Origin: Portulaca oleracea
Lineage: Eukaryota > Streptophyta > Magnoliopsida > Caryophyllales > Portulacaceae
Length of the DNA stretch: 64,000 nt
Assembly (NCBI GenBank): GCA_029582165.1
Contig: CM055877.1
Location: 29,409,241-29,473,240, forward strand
Reading direction: 5' to 3'
The notes beneath the pieces are model-generated. The model made no database searches. It was not told the origin of the DNA and was given only the letters and a program-made list of their open reading frames with translations. Position 1 is the first letter of the stretch, and each line of letters begins with the position of its first letter. Shown piece after piece: positions 1 through 11,265 of the stretch. The position numbers were made by a program, and so were the translations under genes.

Positions 1-930
1 GAGACGTCCAGGAACAAACGCCGATTGAGTTTTGGAGACCAACGACCCAATAATCAACCTTAACCTATCCACCAGGCACATTGCAATTATCCTGTAAAGC
101 ACGTAACAGAGGCTAATCGGACAGAAACCACTTACCTGCTGTGCCTCTGGCTTCTTCTTAAGGAGGAAGATATTCGTGTTATTAATCTCCCCAACGAATT
201 TCCCTTCATTTACGCCATCCAGAACCGTCTCAACCACCTGATCCCCTATGACCTCCCAGTATTGTTTGAAGAACTCCGATGGAATGCCATCTGGACCAGG
301 ACTTTTCCCCCGCTTTAGATGTCGGATGACTCACTCCACATCACTCCTTTGAAAAGGCCTCAATAGGGTTTGAACTTCCACCTCTGAAAGAGATTTATTG
401 ATACCTCCAACCACTTGGTTCATGGATCTGCGACGTAGAGCCGGCATCACTTGCTTGGGGCGGAAAAGCCCAGAATACTCCTCGACGAAAGCCTCCAAGA
501 TTTGGGCCTCATCAAAAGTGACGAGCCCACTTTTTAACTGCAAGCTATTTATTCGGTTATACACCTGCCTCCTTTTGACCTGACCGAAAAAAAACGCAGT
601 GTATTGATCCCCAAGCCCAGCCCACTGCAGTTTACTTTTGTGCGCCCAAAACTCATGGACCCCACTTATTAAGGCCACCAAATTTTGCTCCTTGGTGAAT
701 GCATGAGCAACTGCCGAACCACTCATACCAAATTTTGCTAAAATGTCCTGGCTCTCTTGAAGTCCCTGTAAAGCATTATGCACAACATCCATTTTTTTGT
801 TTTTACACTCTCCATTGGATATAGTGTCATTTTGAATTTTCATCAAGTATAGTCGGCTAGTACTAAACTTATTATATTTGTTGGGGAGATCCAAGGAGGG
901 ATCCCACTTCAACCAAGGTCCATGGTACAC
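1..930 (-). pseudogene. LINE ORF2 fragment (endonuclease-RT linker and start of reverse transcriptase)
   Basis: Reading from 930 leftwards the frame is open for 199 codons to a TGA at 331-333. The same frame then continues without further stops to the window edge. The part after the stop holds the L1-type reverse-transcriptase signatures SPGPDGIPSEFF and, at the edge, QSAFVPGRL. The part before it matches the linker between endonuclease and RT in plant LINEs. The endonuclease is missing, so the copy is 5'-truncated near 930. The catalytic RT blocks and the 3' end lie outside the window. One nonsense codon plus truncation make it a dead copy. The family (plant L1-type LINE) is secure; the subfamily is not determined. 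Confidence 0.85.
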
Positions 931-1145
931 AAGTTAAGTGAGGTTTCATCTTAATATAAATTGGTGTTAAGAGGAGTATCCCACTTGACATATATACCAT
1001 GTCTTTTCTCTTAATTTTTCGATGTGGGACATTTTTACTCATGGGTGAACTATAAAGAACATTGGCATCAAAGTAATACTAATATTTAGTTGATAATAAA
1101 AAAAAAAACACACAAAACACATACTCTTGGAATAAGAATTTATTT

Positions 1146-2210
1146 GAATTACTTCCGAATGGAGGGACAGTCATACTCGAAAATATTTCCAATTGCATTG
1201 GCTCCAATAAATAGAAATATTTCCTTGTATTATGGCTAGACCTGTCAATTCGGACGGGCGGGTTACGGGTCGGTCGTATATCGGGTTCGGGTAAATAGGA
1301 GTCGGGTGTACTTCGGTTTCGGGTAAATACGGGCGGTGTATTTCGGTTTTGGCCGGGTCAACCCAACGGGTTATGATTGCGACCTTTTTTCATTATTTTA
1401 AAAAAATTGTCTATAAATATTATTTTTGGTACTATGTACATAATAAAATACGATTATCTTCTAGTACCGATAGATTATTGTAAATGTTTCAACTTAAATT
1501 AAAGAAATGATATATGAATGAGTTGCGGTTATAGTTTAATAGTCATGAATTCCAACGAAAAGCCATATATTTTAATGGATTTGAACGTAAAAAATAAAGT
1601 TTCCGGTCAAACAGGGGGGTCGAGTTTGACCCGCTAATTTGCAGGTTTTTCGGGTTTGGTATATTTCGTATCGGGTCGAAAAAATCATGTTTAAAACCCA
1701 GAATTTTCGGACGGGTCCGAGTCGAATTTTCGGGTTGGGTCAAAGATTGACAGGTCTAGTTATAGCCTATCACTCAGAAATATTTCAGAGTGTACCTGTC
1801 CACACTTGCCCCCTCGGAAAATTTTAAAAGTGTGATAGCTTTAATTAGGAAACATTTATGCGACTAAATGTGTCAAACACTTTGGAATTTTCTGAAGGAT
1901 ATGTCATTTCACTCGACTAAAAATTCATATTCTCTCTCAGATTCAACTTGGACATACCCCTTTTGAGTGCTAATTCAATGTAGTTTTGTACTCAGAATTT
2001 CACTCAGATAATAAGATTTTTCTGTTAATAATAATAACTAATTTTCTAAACATGGGGTGCAAGCCAAACCTTTTCTCCATCCAACATAATAGCAACTAGA
2101 TTTGATGAAATCAAAACTACTGATTTCGAAAAGGATGACAGATCCAATAAAATCACCTGTTATATAAAATCTCATCACTTTTCTTTTGAAACTAACAACT
2201 ACCACATAAT
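1146..2210 (+). repeat. Dispersed repeat, copy 1 (interrupted by a hAT element)
   Basis: Apart from the insertion at 1237-1758, this segment aligns end to end with the reverse complement of 14992-15530. Shared stretches include GAATGGAGGGA near the left edge and CAACTAGATTTGATGAAAT near 2093-2111. Each copy is about 535-540 bp without the insert. No coding frame, terminal inverted repeat or target duplication was recognised, so the element type is unknown. Confidence 0.8.
1237..1758. mobile_element. Non-autonomous hAT-like transposon
   Basis: The 522-bp insert starts TAGACCTGTCAA and ends TTGACAGGTCTA, a 12-bp perfect terminal inverted repeat. It is flanked by 8-bp sites ATTATGGC (1229-1236) and GTTATAGC (1759-1766) that match at 6 of 8 positions, as expected for an aged hAT duplication. 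The homologous repeat at 14992-15530 has an empty site here, so the boundaries are supported independently. The interior is rich in GGGTCGGG-like subterminal motifs and has no transposase frame. Confidence 0.8.
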
Positions 2211-2233
2211 TTTAATTTAAAAAATCAAGAATG

Positions 2234-2339
2234 TTTAGTTGGCACATTAACAAGAATTTAAAAGTTTACAATTGATGATTACTATATATCAAAACTAAGT
2301 TTACAATGGGTGAAGATTTATAATATTGTGCCAACTAAA
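2234..2339. repeat. Small inverted-repeat element
   Basis: A 12-bp perfect inverted repeat (TTTAGTTGGCAC at 2234-2245 and GTGCCAACTAAA at 2328-2339) bounds 106 bp of AT-rich sequence. It abuts the 5' limit of the recognisable Harbinger transposase. A stretch similar to 2294-2338 occurs in reverse orientation near 13422-13466. No clear target duplication was seen. Confidence 0.4.
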
Positions 2340-2356
2340 AATTTTTTATTTTCCAA

Positions 2357-3347
2357 GTATATTACTTGAGACATGATGCAGTTGGGCTGCCTAGGTTGAC
2401 GCCACTAACTAAGTACACCGCAACCATTCATATGTTAGCATATGGTATAACCGTTGATTGTGTAGATGAATACTTAAAGATCCGCGAGAGTACAATTAGT
2501 GTGCCTAAATATGTTCATCAATGCATTTGTGAAGTATTTGGGGTTGAGTGCTTAAGGAAGTTGACGTCTTCTACAAGTGGGGGAGACACTTGATTTTCCC
2601 GGTATGTTAGGGAGGATTGACTGCATGCATTGGACTTGGAAAAATTGTCCAACTGCATGGAGGCAGCCTTATGAGAAATGACTTCACAAAGTACCAACAA
2701 TTATCCATGAAGCAGTTCCTTCACATGATACATGGATATGGCATGCCTTCTTCGGACAACCACGAAGTTTGAATGACATCAATTTGTTACATCGTTCCCC
2801 TATATTTCTTGAGTTGTATTAAGATCAGGCTCCGAAATGTGAGCACTTGGTCCATAGTCAGCAATATAAAATGGGATACTTCAAATCTGACGAAATATAT
2901 CCTAGGTGGATGACTATGATGTGAAAGTGATCTCGAACCCCCAAGGTCTAAAGAAAAGTTATTTGTTGAACATTAAGAATTTGTGTGGAAAACGACGAGC
3001 GAACATTTTATGTACTACAAGCTTGCTTTGACATTGTTCGTGGCCTAGCCCGGTTCATGGAGGATGACATGAGAATAGTCATGAAGGCTTGTGTAATTCT
3101 CTACAATATGATTGTCGAAAATGAACGTGACTCATATAGCCTATCATTTGAGTATGAGCAAGTGGAAAGTTCAACTACAGACATTAATGTGCAGCGTCAT
3201 CATCATCCATGTTATGACACATACCTCCGACAATCGGAAATCGTCCATGACGTCCCAATAACACACGCACAACTCCAATATGATTTGGTTGAGGAAATGT
3301 GGAACAAATATCTTAGACAAGAAAGACAACGAAACCAACATAACTGA
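2357..3347 (+). pseudogene. PIF-Harbinger (ALP1-like) transposase remnant
   Basis: Three frame segments together cover the nuclease region of a PIF/Harbinger transposase. These are 2357-2592 (RHDAVGLPRL..., then TKYTATIHMLAYG), about 2593-2900 (PGMLGRIDCMHW..., then IWHAFFGQPRSLNDINLL) and 2985-3347 (ENDERTFYVLQACF..., then ILYNMIVENERD). The expected DDE residues are recognisable: Asp in IDCMHW, Asp in LNDINLL, Glu in DERTFYVLQ. Frameshifts near 2590 and 2910-2985, a TGA in the middle segment and loss of the N-terminus make it non-functional. A related short element with Harbinger-like ends lies at 52967-53336. The partner MYB-like protein of this superfamily was not found. Confidence 0.85.
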
Positions 3348-5568
3348 TAGAATTCTTTTTTTTAATACAAAAAATTTAGTTGAGTTACCAGAATTTATTT
3401 TTATTGGACCTCTTTGATAATTTTTAAATAATATGTTCATGCTTTTAAATGGTATGCTTTAGTTACTTTTTTAACTATGGGGTTCGTTATGTTAAATTTT
3501 ATGCTTTAGTTACTTTTAAATGACATGTCACAATTTAATTGATTTTCCCACATATATCATAACAAATGAACCCAGAAGGGGCATAAATCAATGAATTGAA
3601 GAGAAGAACTTGAACCCTAAAATCGAAATCCAAAATACATAAAACCTAGAAGGCGATTGAAATTGAAGGAGAATAATTAAAGACCTAGAAAACTCACCAA
3701 CTTCGATTGGAATTGGAATTGTTTGAGGCAGAGGAAAACGAATTAAGCCCTAAAAATGCAGATGACCCGGACAAAGCTATGGAGCTGCGATGGAGAGCTT
3801 TTCTTTGCATTTGGATCACCAATTCGCCATGAAAGCATTTGTGAGTTGCGTGTGAGTTCAGTGAGAGAACACTGATGTGCTAGAAAAGAAAAGACTTAAA
3901 GTTGGCTATATTTACAAGAATGCAATTGAAACAGTAACTTCTCCCTATTTGAACGGTAAAGTGGCATTGGAGTTTTTTAATGTTAAAGGATTTTATACAT
4001 ATTTATTGACTGGTTTTAGATTGGCTATTTTTTTTATAAAGATTTCTGTAAAGTAATTACATAAAATAAATCAAAACAACCAAATTATTTAAATTATTAA
4101 ATGTGGGACCTAATTATTTTTTTAATTATTTCAATCAAATTAACACTGAAAACAAGTTAATATATAAAGTCTAACTCTAACTCTCTAGGCGGACCCTATT
4201 GCTTCCACATCACTTAGTGAGCAAAACTCATACTCACCCTTGTAGGTGTTCTAAATTGGGTCGAGAAATTCCTTTCGTACTGAAATAAATACCACGGATA
4301 GATGGTTGATGAACTAGGTAAAGAATTTAAATTTAAAACAATTCAAATTCAATTTTTTGCGAGGAAAAAAAATTTGCATGATACATGGCCATAAAATTAA
4401 AAAAAAAACAAAAATATGGCTACCTTGTATTAACTTTCCATGATAAATCAATGTATCTCCAGAGTTTTATTCAACAATGTTTTTGAAGGTTGAACTGAAA
4501 TAACTCCACAATAAAAAAAATAATAATGAACAAATACTATGCAATAAGCTAAACAACTACAAATAACAAAAAGCTAACTGCTTAACAAAGACATCACAAA
4601 ATAATGAGAGCGAAAAAAATAATTGAATAAAATAATTTAAAACACCATAAAAAATAAAACTCTTCCTATCATGGCGGATCCAGAATTCGAGACCAATGAT
4701 GTCATGTATAATTTCCCTGGGAAAAGTTATAATTGAGCGACACACACTAACAAAATTAATAATAACATAAAAGTTGAAAAATCAATATTAACCATAAAAT
4801 TATATTGAATGACTCTTACATACTACATAATTCAATTTATGTGTTCACAAAAAATAACTTAACCATATTTGCTTATTCACACAACGACAAGCAATTACAA
4901 ATCCTAATTTAATCATAGTGACTTGTTCACACAAATCGAATTCATAACTTGGAATCAAATGTTAGAAATAAATTCAATAAAGAAAAGAGAATAACTTAGA
5001 AAAACAATAATGGAGTGACGTACATAAATTATAATCTAGATAGAGGGATTAAGGTTAAAAAGATTGAAAGTAGAAGTAACTGTTTAAATCGACCACAAAA
5101 GATTAATATAAAATGCAAGGCTTGAAATGAAACCCTAAGGAGATTGGAACCAGGACTCACACACTTCACAAGCAACTAATAAGCTCAACACAATCAATAA
5201 GCTATTCAAGGCTTTGTGGTTTCAACCGCTATTTAATTTATATAATAAGTTTTTAATTTTTTTTTCTTCAAACAAATTTTTTTATTTCTAAAATGACATT
5301 GGTGTCAGCTGACACCACAATCTACAACATAGATCCGCCCATTTGTATTAACATATTCAAAATGATAAATTTTGTCATGCATGCATCTTGGGAAATTCCT
5401 TTTATAAGCTAGGAATAATTGACATATAGGCAAAGAATATAATATATATATCCAATAAAAAGCATTAAGGTAATTAGAAACCTCCAACTTAATTACAAAA
5501 TTTAAATGCTATTAATTAGTGCTCTATAATTATAGAAAAAAAAACTATTAAAATGTTATAAACAGCAA
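3348..5568. other. AT-rich intergenic sequence without a recognised gene
   Basis: Short chance frames only. Near 4205-4252 the minus strand reads GAACACC...GGGTGAGTATGAGTTTTGC, resembling the inner part of the Harbinger-type inverted end at 53315-53336. It may be the outer end of the element that held the transposase at 2357-3347, but the opposite end was not found. Confidence 0.5.
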
Positions 5569-5598
5569 CTAGTGTTTGTACCCATGTAATGCATGGGT
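5569..5598 (-). mobile_element. Helitron-like 3' terminus (1)
   Basis: On the minus strand a 7-bp-arm hairpin (5580-5586 and 5592-5598, ACCCATG/CATGGGT) is followed 7 nt later by CTAG (5569-5572). The next host base is T. This hairpin plus CTRR plus T arrangement is the standard Helitron 3' end. The body would extend to the right, where the Ty3-gypsy element at 6030 now sits. The 5' TC end was not located. Confidence 0.5.
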
Positions 5599-6029
5599 TA
5601 ATTTGTCTCATTGGTCGGTTTTTGTTTTTTTATTTAAAGTTTATTTCCCTTTTGAATTCGTTGTTTTGTTGAATGAGCGATATGAAATTTACAAAAAGGT
5701 TTTCATTTTTTATTTTGTCAAACACATCTTAGATGTGTTCAATAAGCAAAACGTTTGTTGTACTAAAACATATTTTAATATCCATGGTCTAAAATAGGAA
5801 ATCATATGTAATTGAGTTTCTTTCATGGAATTGTAGTTTTCATTTTATTGTGTTGTGCTTGATGTTCGTCGTTGTTGTTGTCCTCCTGAGTATTGTTTTT
5901 TTTCTTGATATTGTGTCAAATATTATCATGCATTTTAATGATTGTACTGTAATAAAGTGATTATTATGTCATGAACCTTCTCATCATATTAATACATATA
6001 GATTTTTTATTTTTAGGGAATACAGATGG

Positions 6030-7425
6030 TGATGTATTACCGGATCAAGAAAGGTTCTTGATTCCAATAATACATCAAACACGTGTAACCAAACACAAAG
6101 GTGGGGTGGTTCACGAGATTAGGGAGAAAGAAAGGGGGAGGCTCTCGTGAATTAGGGTTTAATGGAGGGTTATTTTGCCGTGAGGGCTTTTGTGGTTTCA
6201 AGATTCAAGTGGGATGAATCTTGAATGGGAAAGAGGGGAGAGGGATGATTCTTGGATGGGGGGTTTGAAGGGGGATGGCGTGAAACAAGGGAGGTGAGAG
6301 AGGGAGAGAGTGACGTTAGGATGGGGGTGAGAGAGGGAGAGGGTGGCGTTTGATGGGAGAGAGAGGTGAGGGTGTTGGAGGAGAGAGAAGTTTGTTATGG
6401 AGAGAGAAAAGAAAAGCAGGTGGAGTGTGGTTGAGGAGGTGGGAGACGTTTGAGGGAGTGATGGGGAAGGAAGGTGGCGTGAGTTTATGGGGGGGGGGGT
6501 AGGTTTAGGGTTGATGTGACTTAACTGTATTGACAGAAAGCTCACAGGGTAATTACCTTAACTATATTGATAGAAAGATAAGAACGGATAGATCTAGGTT
6601 TCCTAATTGAATCCACAAATAGGACAACCTAGGGCTAACTTGACCTAGACCGCAACCTAGGGTCAAGCTCTTCCTAACCACTTGGGTGCCGAACCAAGAT
6701 ACAATAGAAGAAAATGGTGAGAGTTTATCCAAACACTCGAGGGAAAGCTAAAAGCTTAAGGGGTTTCATATTTCTGAATTGAATGAATGCCTTGAGAGGC
6801 TACATCCCTATTTATACTATGAGAGTCCTAAAGGGACTAGAACTCTCCAACTTGGCGTGCAAGCCAAAGAGTTCTACTACTAGATGCCTAATCTATTCTA
6901 CTCCTCCTTGGATTAGGATTCCTTATCCTAGGGGGAGTTGGTTGTAACAAACCTTATCCTAATTATCTTGGCTTTCCTAATCCGGATTGGATTAGTTACA
7001 AAATTAGCCAATTCCTAACTAGGAATTAAATCACACGACTATTCTAGCCTAATTAAAATAAACACACCAAAAACTAATTAAGCTAAACTAATTAAATTAC
7101 ATCCAAAAATCAAGATCATAAAATTGGGCTTGTAAACTTGACTTGGATGTGTAACCTTGGTGTTTTGGGCTTGGCGTGACCTTGGCCCATCTTCTAGGAT
7201 GTTTGGACATCCTCTTGAAATAAGCTACTCATCATATGAATGGGCCTTCGTAGTTCAACTTTGTACCTTTCTTCGTTGGCCCATTTGATGTAGTTGAACC
7301 AAATATGCCCTGTTGGCCCTGTATGAGTCGAAGTCCTTTGATGAAGGACCCTATGTGTATGATGGACCTTTAATTGGGCCTTCTTGATTGGGCCTAGGGG
7401 AATAAGCGTGGGCTGATTTCCATCA
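6030..7425 (-). repeat. 3' LTR of the Ty3-gypsy element
   Basis: This 1396-bp repeat is near-identical to 9705-11103. Its plus strand is strongly purine-rich at about 6220-6500 (GGGAGAGAG-type runs), which produces chance proline/serine-rich open frames on the other strand that are not genes. Confidence 0.95.
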
Positions 7426-9446
7426 TTCCCCCCTAGTTGAAAGAAGTTTGTCCTCAAACTTGGAGATTCAAGTTCAAAGACTTCAACTAACCCAACTGTA
7501 ATCTTCACATGGATCAGGACCTCCACATGAATCATGATTGTGCCAATGACCTCCACGTGAATCAGGACCTTCACGTGAACCATGGTTGCTTCAATAATCT
7601 CCACGTGAATCAGTGTCTTCACGTGAACTGTGACTCCTTCGATAGATTGACATCCGTTATCCTCCATGAACCTTGGGTCCCCAAAGGTGAGACCCAGGCT
7701 AGGCAGATCTTTAGCAGTCTGCTTTACGTGAATTAGGGCCTCCATAATAGATGGGGGATGGCGAGTGTGACCCTTCACGTGGACAAAGGTGTCCTCATTA
7801 GATCTGAGTTGGACCCTCTTCATTGGGTTTGGCCCTCCATCATTCTCCATGAATCTTGGGTCTCCATAGGTGAGCCCAAGGCTATGTGAATCAGCTGAGG
7901 GATGGTCCGCTTGAGATAGAACGATTCCAATACCAACTCCAGGAGCATCACACTTAGCCTTACACTTCTTATCAAAACTTGGTATGGCTAGGGCAGGTGT
8001 GGTGCAGAGTTTCTCCTTGTTGATGTCGAACACTAGCCGGGCTGTTGGAGTCCACGAGAACTCCTTAGACTTTAGTAGAATAGTGTTGAAATTCTTCACA
8101 AACCTCTTATAGAAAGAAGTCAAGTCGTGGAAAATTGGATCATCAAGAATACTTGTTGGAGTAGACGACTCCTTGCTAGCGTTGACCTTTTCTTTATCAA
8201 TCTTGGTCACTTCAGTTGAAGGTACATAGCCAAGAGAGACTATGTTGTTGATGAAGAAGAAGCTCTTGGACGGATTACCATGTAGCTTCACGTGAGCCAA
8301 GGTCTCCAAAATAGATTGGAGGTGAAAGATGTGACCTTTCTCACTTTTGCTATTCACAAGTATATCTCCGAAGTAGATAACGATACTTTTGCTAATAAGG
8401 GGCTTCAAAACCTGATTCAACAATCTCATAACAGTAAAGAGAGTGTTAGTTAGACCACAAGGTGGGACTAACCATTCATAGAGGCATCCTTTGGTTTCAG
8501 CAGTGTCCCCTTCTTGAATTTGAGCCTGGCAGGACCCACTTCTTGGATTGACCTTTGGAATGTCGTGGGTACCAAGTAGCTCACCCACTAGATCTTTACT
8601 TCTAGGAAACCTATACTTGGTAGTAACCTTGTTGGTGCACAGACGTTGGTTTCCCTCTTCTTTTGGAACCAAAAGGGTAGGAGTGGCACATGGACTGGGT
8701 GTCTTCCCGATCATACCCTTTTCTAGAAGATCTTCATCTTGCCTTTGAACCTTTGGAACATCACTAGGGTTCACGTGTTGTTGGACTTCACGTGGAGTGG
8801 ATATTGCTGATGTTCTCTCGTATGAGCTCTCGTGAAGCGTGGCGAGAGGGGGTTCTTTTGTGGGCTTTTCATGGCTATGATCTGTGTTTGGGTCTGAGGG
8901 AGCGATCTCCTTATGCTCACTAAACTCAGGGCGTTCAGTGGTCATAGAAGTCATAGAATTTGGATCACTCTCTTTGGGTAGGGACGGATTGGTTATTTTA
9001 AGTGGAGCTAGGGTGATTTTTTTGTGGTTAAACCTGAAGGTGTAGGTGTTGGCTTTTCCATCATGCATCACACTCCTGTCAAATAACCATGGTCTTCCAA
9101 GCAGAATATGACAAGCATCCATAGGCAAAACGTCACACCATAAAGATTCTTGAAAAGATTTGCCAATGGAAAAGCTTACCAAACATCTTTGTGTTACTTG
9201 TAAACCTTCACCCTGATTGAGCCACTTGATGGTGTAGGGATTTGGATGGGGACTTGTTTCCAGCTGAAGTTTGTCCACCATAGTAGTTGGCGCCACATTG
9301 GTGTTGCTTCCACCATCAATCATCAAAGACCATACCTTTCCTTTGATTGTGCAACGAGACTGAAAGATAGCTTCTCGTTGTTGCTGATCTTCTGGAACAA
9401 TCGAATTGTTGAGGATCCTCCTCATGAAGAACAATTTGTGAGCCAT
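7194..9446 (-). CDS. Retrotransposon pol-like protein, protease/RT/RNase H remnants in one 750-codon frame
   Basis: Residues 1-150 resemble the Ty3-gypsy aspartic protease region (active-site block IDGGSNTNVA at 43-52, ILLGRPW at 114-120). Residues about 250-470 are a shortened reverse transcriptase: LLVPKEEGNQRLC, KVNPRSG, LYEWLVPPCGLTN, YFGDILVNSKSE, GNPSKSFFF. About 490-511 recall the start of RNase H (KCDAPGVGIGIVLSQ). The first RT catalytic Asp is replaced by Asn (N300) and the YxDD box reads YFGD (358-361), so the polymerase should be dead. There is no integrase. Residues after about 515 come from sequence normally non-coding and include HVKxLIHV repeats. The frame ends 232 bp inside the 3' LTR. 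It is unusual that deletion joints all preserve the frame. Gag would normally lie upstream and is absent. Confidence 0.75.
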   Translation of the reverse strand: MAHKLFFMRRILNNSIVPEDQQQREAIFQSRCTIKGKVWSLMIDGGSNTNVAPTTMVDKLQLETSPHPNPYTIKWLNQGEGLQVTQRCLVSFSIGKSFQESLWCDVLPMDACHILLGRPWLFDRSVMHDGKANTYTFRFNHKKITLAPLKITNPSLPKESDPNSMTSMTTERPEFSEHKEIAPSDPNTDHSHEKPTKEPPLATLHESSYERTSAISTPREVQQHVNPSDVPKVQRQDEDLLEKGMIGKTPSPCATPTLLVPKEEGNQRLCTNKVTTKYRFPRSKDLVGELLGTHDIPKVNPRSGSCQAQIQEGDTAETKGCLYEWLVPPCGLTNTLFTVMRLLNQVLKPLISKSIVIYFGDILVNSKSEKGHIFHLQSILETLAHVKLHGNPSKSFFFINNIVSLGYVPSTEVTKIDKEKVNASKESSTPTSILDDPIFHDLTSFYKRFVKNFNTILLKSKEFSWTPTARLVFDINKEKLCTTPALAIPSFDKKCKAKCDAPGVGIGIVLSQADHPSADSHSLGLTYGDPRFMENDGGPNPMKRVQLRSNEDTFVHVKGHTRHPPSIMEALIHVKQTAKDLPSLGLTFGDPRFMEDNGCQSIEGVTVHVKTLIHVEIIEATMVHVKVLIHVEVIGTIMIHVEVLIHVKITVGLVEVFELESPSLRTNFFQLGGNDGNQPTLIPLGPIKKAQLKVHHTHRVLHQRTSTHTGPTGHIWFNYIKWANEERYKVELRRPIHMMSSLFQEDVQTS
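7426..7436 (-). other. Polypurine tract of the Ty3-gypsy element
   Basis: The minus strand reads AGGGGGGAA directly before the 3' LTR start (TGATGG), the expected plus-strand priming site. Confidence 0.85.
7500..7640. repeat. 48-bp tandem repeats carrying CACGTG
   Basis: About three units of 48 bp. Each has two CACATG/CACGTG-type hexamers spaced about 20 bp apart (for example CTCCACGTGAATC and CTTCACGTGAACC). CACGTG is the plant G-box core. In the minus-strand frame the repeats encode a 16-residue HVKxLIHV unit. Confidence 0.8.
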
Positions 9447-9688
9447 GGTAGGGGTTTGGAACGTCCAGATTGACGTTGGGTAGGGAAGGGAATGTGTTTG
9501 GGCTGTTTGTGGAGTTTAGGGTTGCAGGTTGGTACTAAAGATTTGAAGGTTATGTGTTTGGTACTGTAGGTTAAGCTTGTGGCCTTGCAGGTTAAGCTTT
9601 TGGATTTGCAGGTTAAGATTTAGACTTGCAGGTTAAGCCTTTGGATTTGAAGGTTACGTGTTTGGTTTACACTCAACACTAACCTAGA

Positions 9689-9700
9689 GCTCTGATACCA
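9689..9700 (-). other. Primer binding site (tRNA-iMet)
   Basis: The minus strand reads TGGTATCAGAGC, complementary to the 3' end of plant initiator tRNA-Met, four bases downstream of the 5' LTR end at 9705. Confidence 0.92.
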
Positions 9701-9704
9701 CTTT

Positions 9705-11103
9705 TGATGTATTACCGGATCAAGAAAGGTTCTTGATTCCAATAATACATGAAACACGTGTAACCAAACAATGAAGGTGGGGTGGTTCACGAGATTAGGG
9801 AGAAAGAAAGGGGGAGGCTCTCGTGAATTAGGGTTTAATGGAGGGTAATTTTGCCGTGAGGGCTTTTGTGGTTTCAAGATTCAAGTGGGATGAATCTTGA
9901 ATGGGAAAGAGGGGAGAGGGATGATTCTTGGATGGGGGGTTTGAAGGGGGATGGCGTGAAACAAGGGAGGTGAGAGAGGGAGAGAGTGACGTTAGGATGG
10001 GGGTGAGAGAGGGAGAGGGTGGCGTTTGATGGGAGAGAGAGGTGAGGTTGTTAGGTTGTTGGAGGAGAGAGAAGTTTGTTATGAGAGAGAAAGAAAAGGA
10101 GGTGGAGTGTGGTTGAGGAGGTGGGAGACGTTTGAGGGAGTGATGGGGAAGGAAGGTGGCGTGAGTTTATGGGGGGGTAGGTTTAGGGTTGATGTGACTT
10201 AACTGTATTGACAGAAAGCTCACAGGGTAATTACCTTAACTATATTGATAGAAAGGTAAGAACGGATAGATCTAGGTTTCCTAATTGAATCCACAAATAG
10301 GACAACCTAGGGCTAACTTAACCTAGACCGCAACCTAGGGTCAAGCTCTTCCTAACCACTTGGGTGCCGAACCAAGATACAATAGAAGAAAAGGGTGAGA
10401 GTTTATCCAAACACTCGAGGGAAAGCTAAAAGCTTAAGGGGTTTCATATTTCTGAATTGAATGAATGCCTTGAGAGGCTACATCCCTATTTATACTATGA
10501 GAGTCCTAAAGGGACTAGAACTCTCCAACTTGGCGTGCAAGCCAAAGAGTTCTACTACTAGATGCCTAATCTATTCTACTCCCCCTTGGATTAGGATTCC
10601 TTATCCTAGGGGGAGTTAGTTGTAACAAACCTTATCCTAATTATCTTGGCTTTCCTAATCCGGATTGGATTGGTTACAAAATTAGCCAATTCCTAACTAG
10701 GAATTAAATCACACAACTATTCTAGCCTAATTAAAATAAACACACCAAAAACTAATTAAGCTAAAATAATTAAATTACATCCAAAAATCAAGATCATAAA
10801 ATTGGGCTTGTAAACTTGACTTGGACGTGTAACCTTGGTGTTTTGGGCTTGGCGTGACCTTGGCCCATCTTCTAGGATGTTTGGACATTCTCTTGAAATA
10901 AGCTACACACCATATGAATGGGCCTTCGTAATTCAACTTTGTACCTTTCTTCGTTGGCCCATTTGATGTAGTTGAACCAAATATGCCCTGTTGGCCCTGT
11001 ATGAGTCGAAGTCCTTTGATGAAGGACCTTATGTGTATGATGGACCTTTAATTGGGCCTTCTTGATTGGGCCTAGGGGAATAAGCGTGGGCTGATTTCCA
11101 TCA
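9705..11103 (-). repeat. 5' LTR of the Ty3-gypsy element
   Basis: A 1399-bp direct repeat of 6030-7425. It ends at 11103 and is followed by the second GATGG copy. On the minus strand it begins TGATGGAAATC and would contain the promoter. Confidence 0.95.
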
Positions 11104-11265
11104 GATGGATTTATTAATCTACATACATAATGATACTAAGCCACAAATAGTAATTTAAGATATTTGTCATTTTCAAAGTAAGCATTGAATTGGTACAATT
11201 GATAATGGCAAACATGAGTTTTGATAAACATAAATTTGATATTTTTGAGTAGTATATTTTATTGG

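Larger units (their letters stand above)
6030..11103 (-). mobile_element. Ty3-gypsy LTR retrotransposon, complete but non-autonomous (5.07 kb)
   Basis: Two TG...CA long terminal repeats (6030-7425 and 9705-11103) flank a 2.3 kb interior. A perfect 5-bp target duplication GATGG lies at 6025-6029 and 11104-11108. A tRNA-iMet primer site and a polypurine tract fix the transcription direction as minus. By eye I count about 20 substitutions plus a few small indels between the LTRs (roughly 1.5%), so the insertion is recent. The interior lacks gag and integrase and carries one compacted protease-RT-RNase H frame, so mobilisation must have relied on another element. Confidence 0.95.

Noticed and set aside
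4671..5340. Inverted GGCGGATC motifs as ends of a transposon
   Set aside because: Only 8 bp match and there is no target duplication; chance is likely.
6198..6545. 115-codon Ser/Pro/Leu-rich frame on the minus strand
   Set aside because: It is the complement of the purine-rich part of an LTR; the second LTR copy does not keep the frame, so it is composition-driven.
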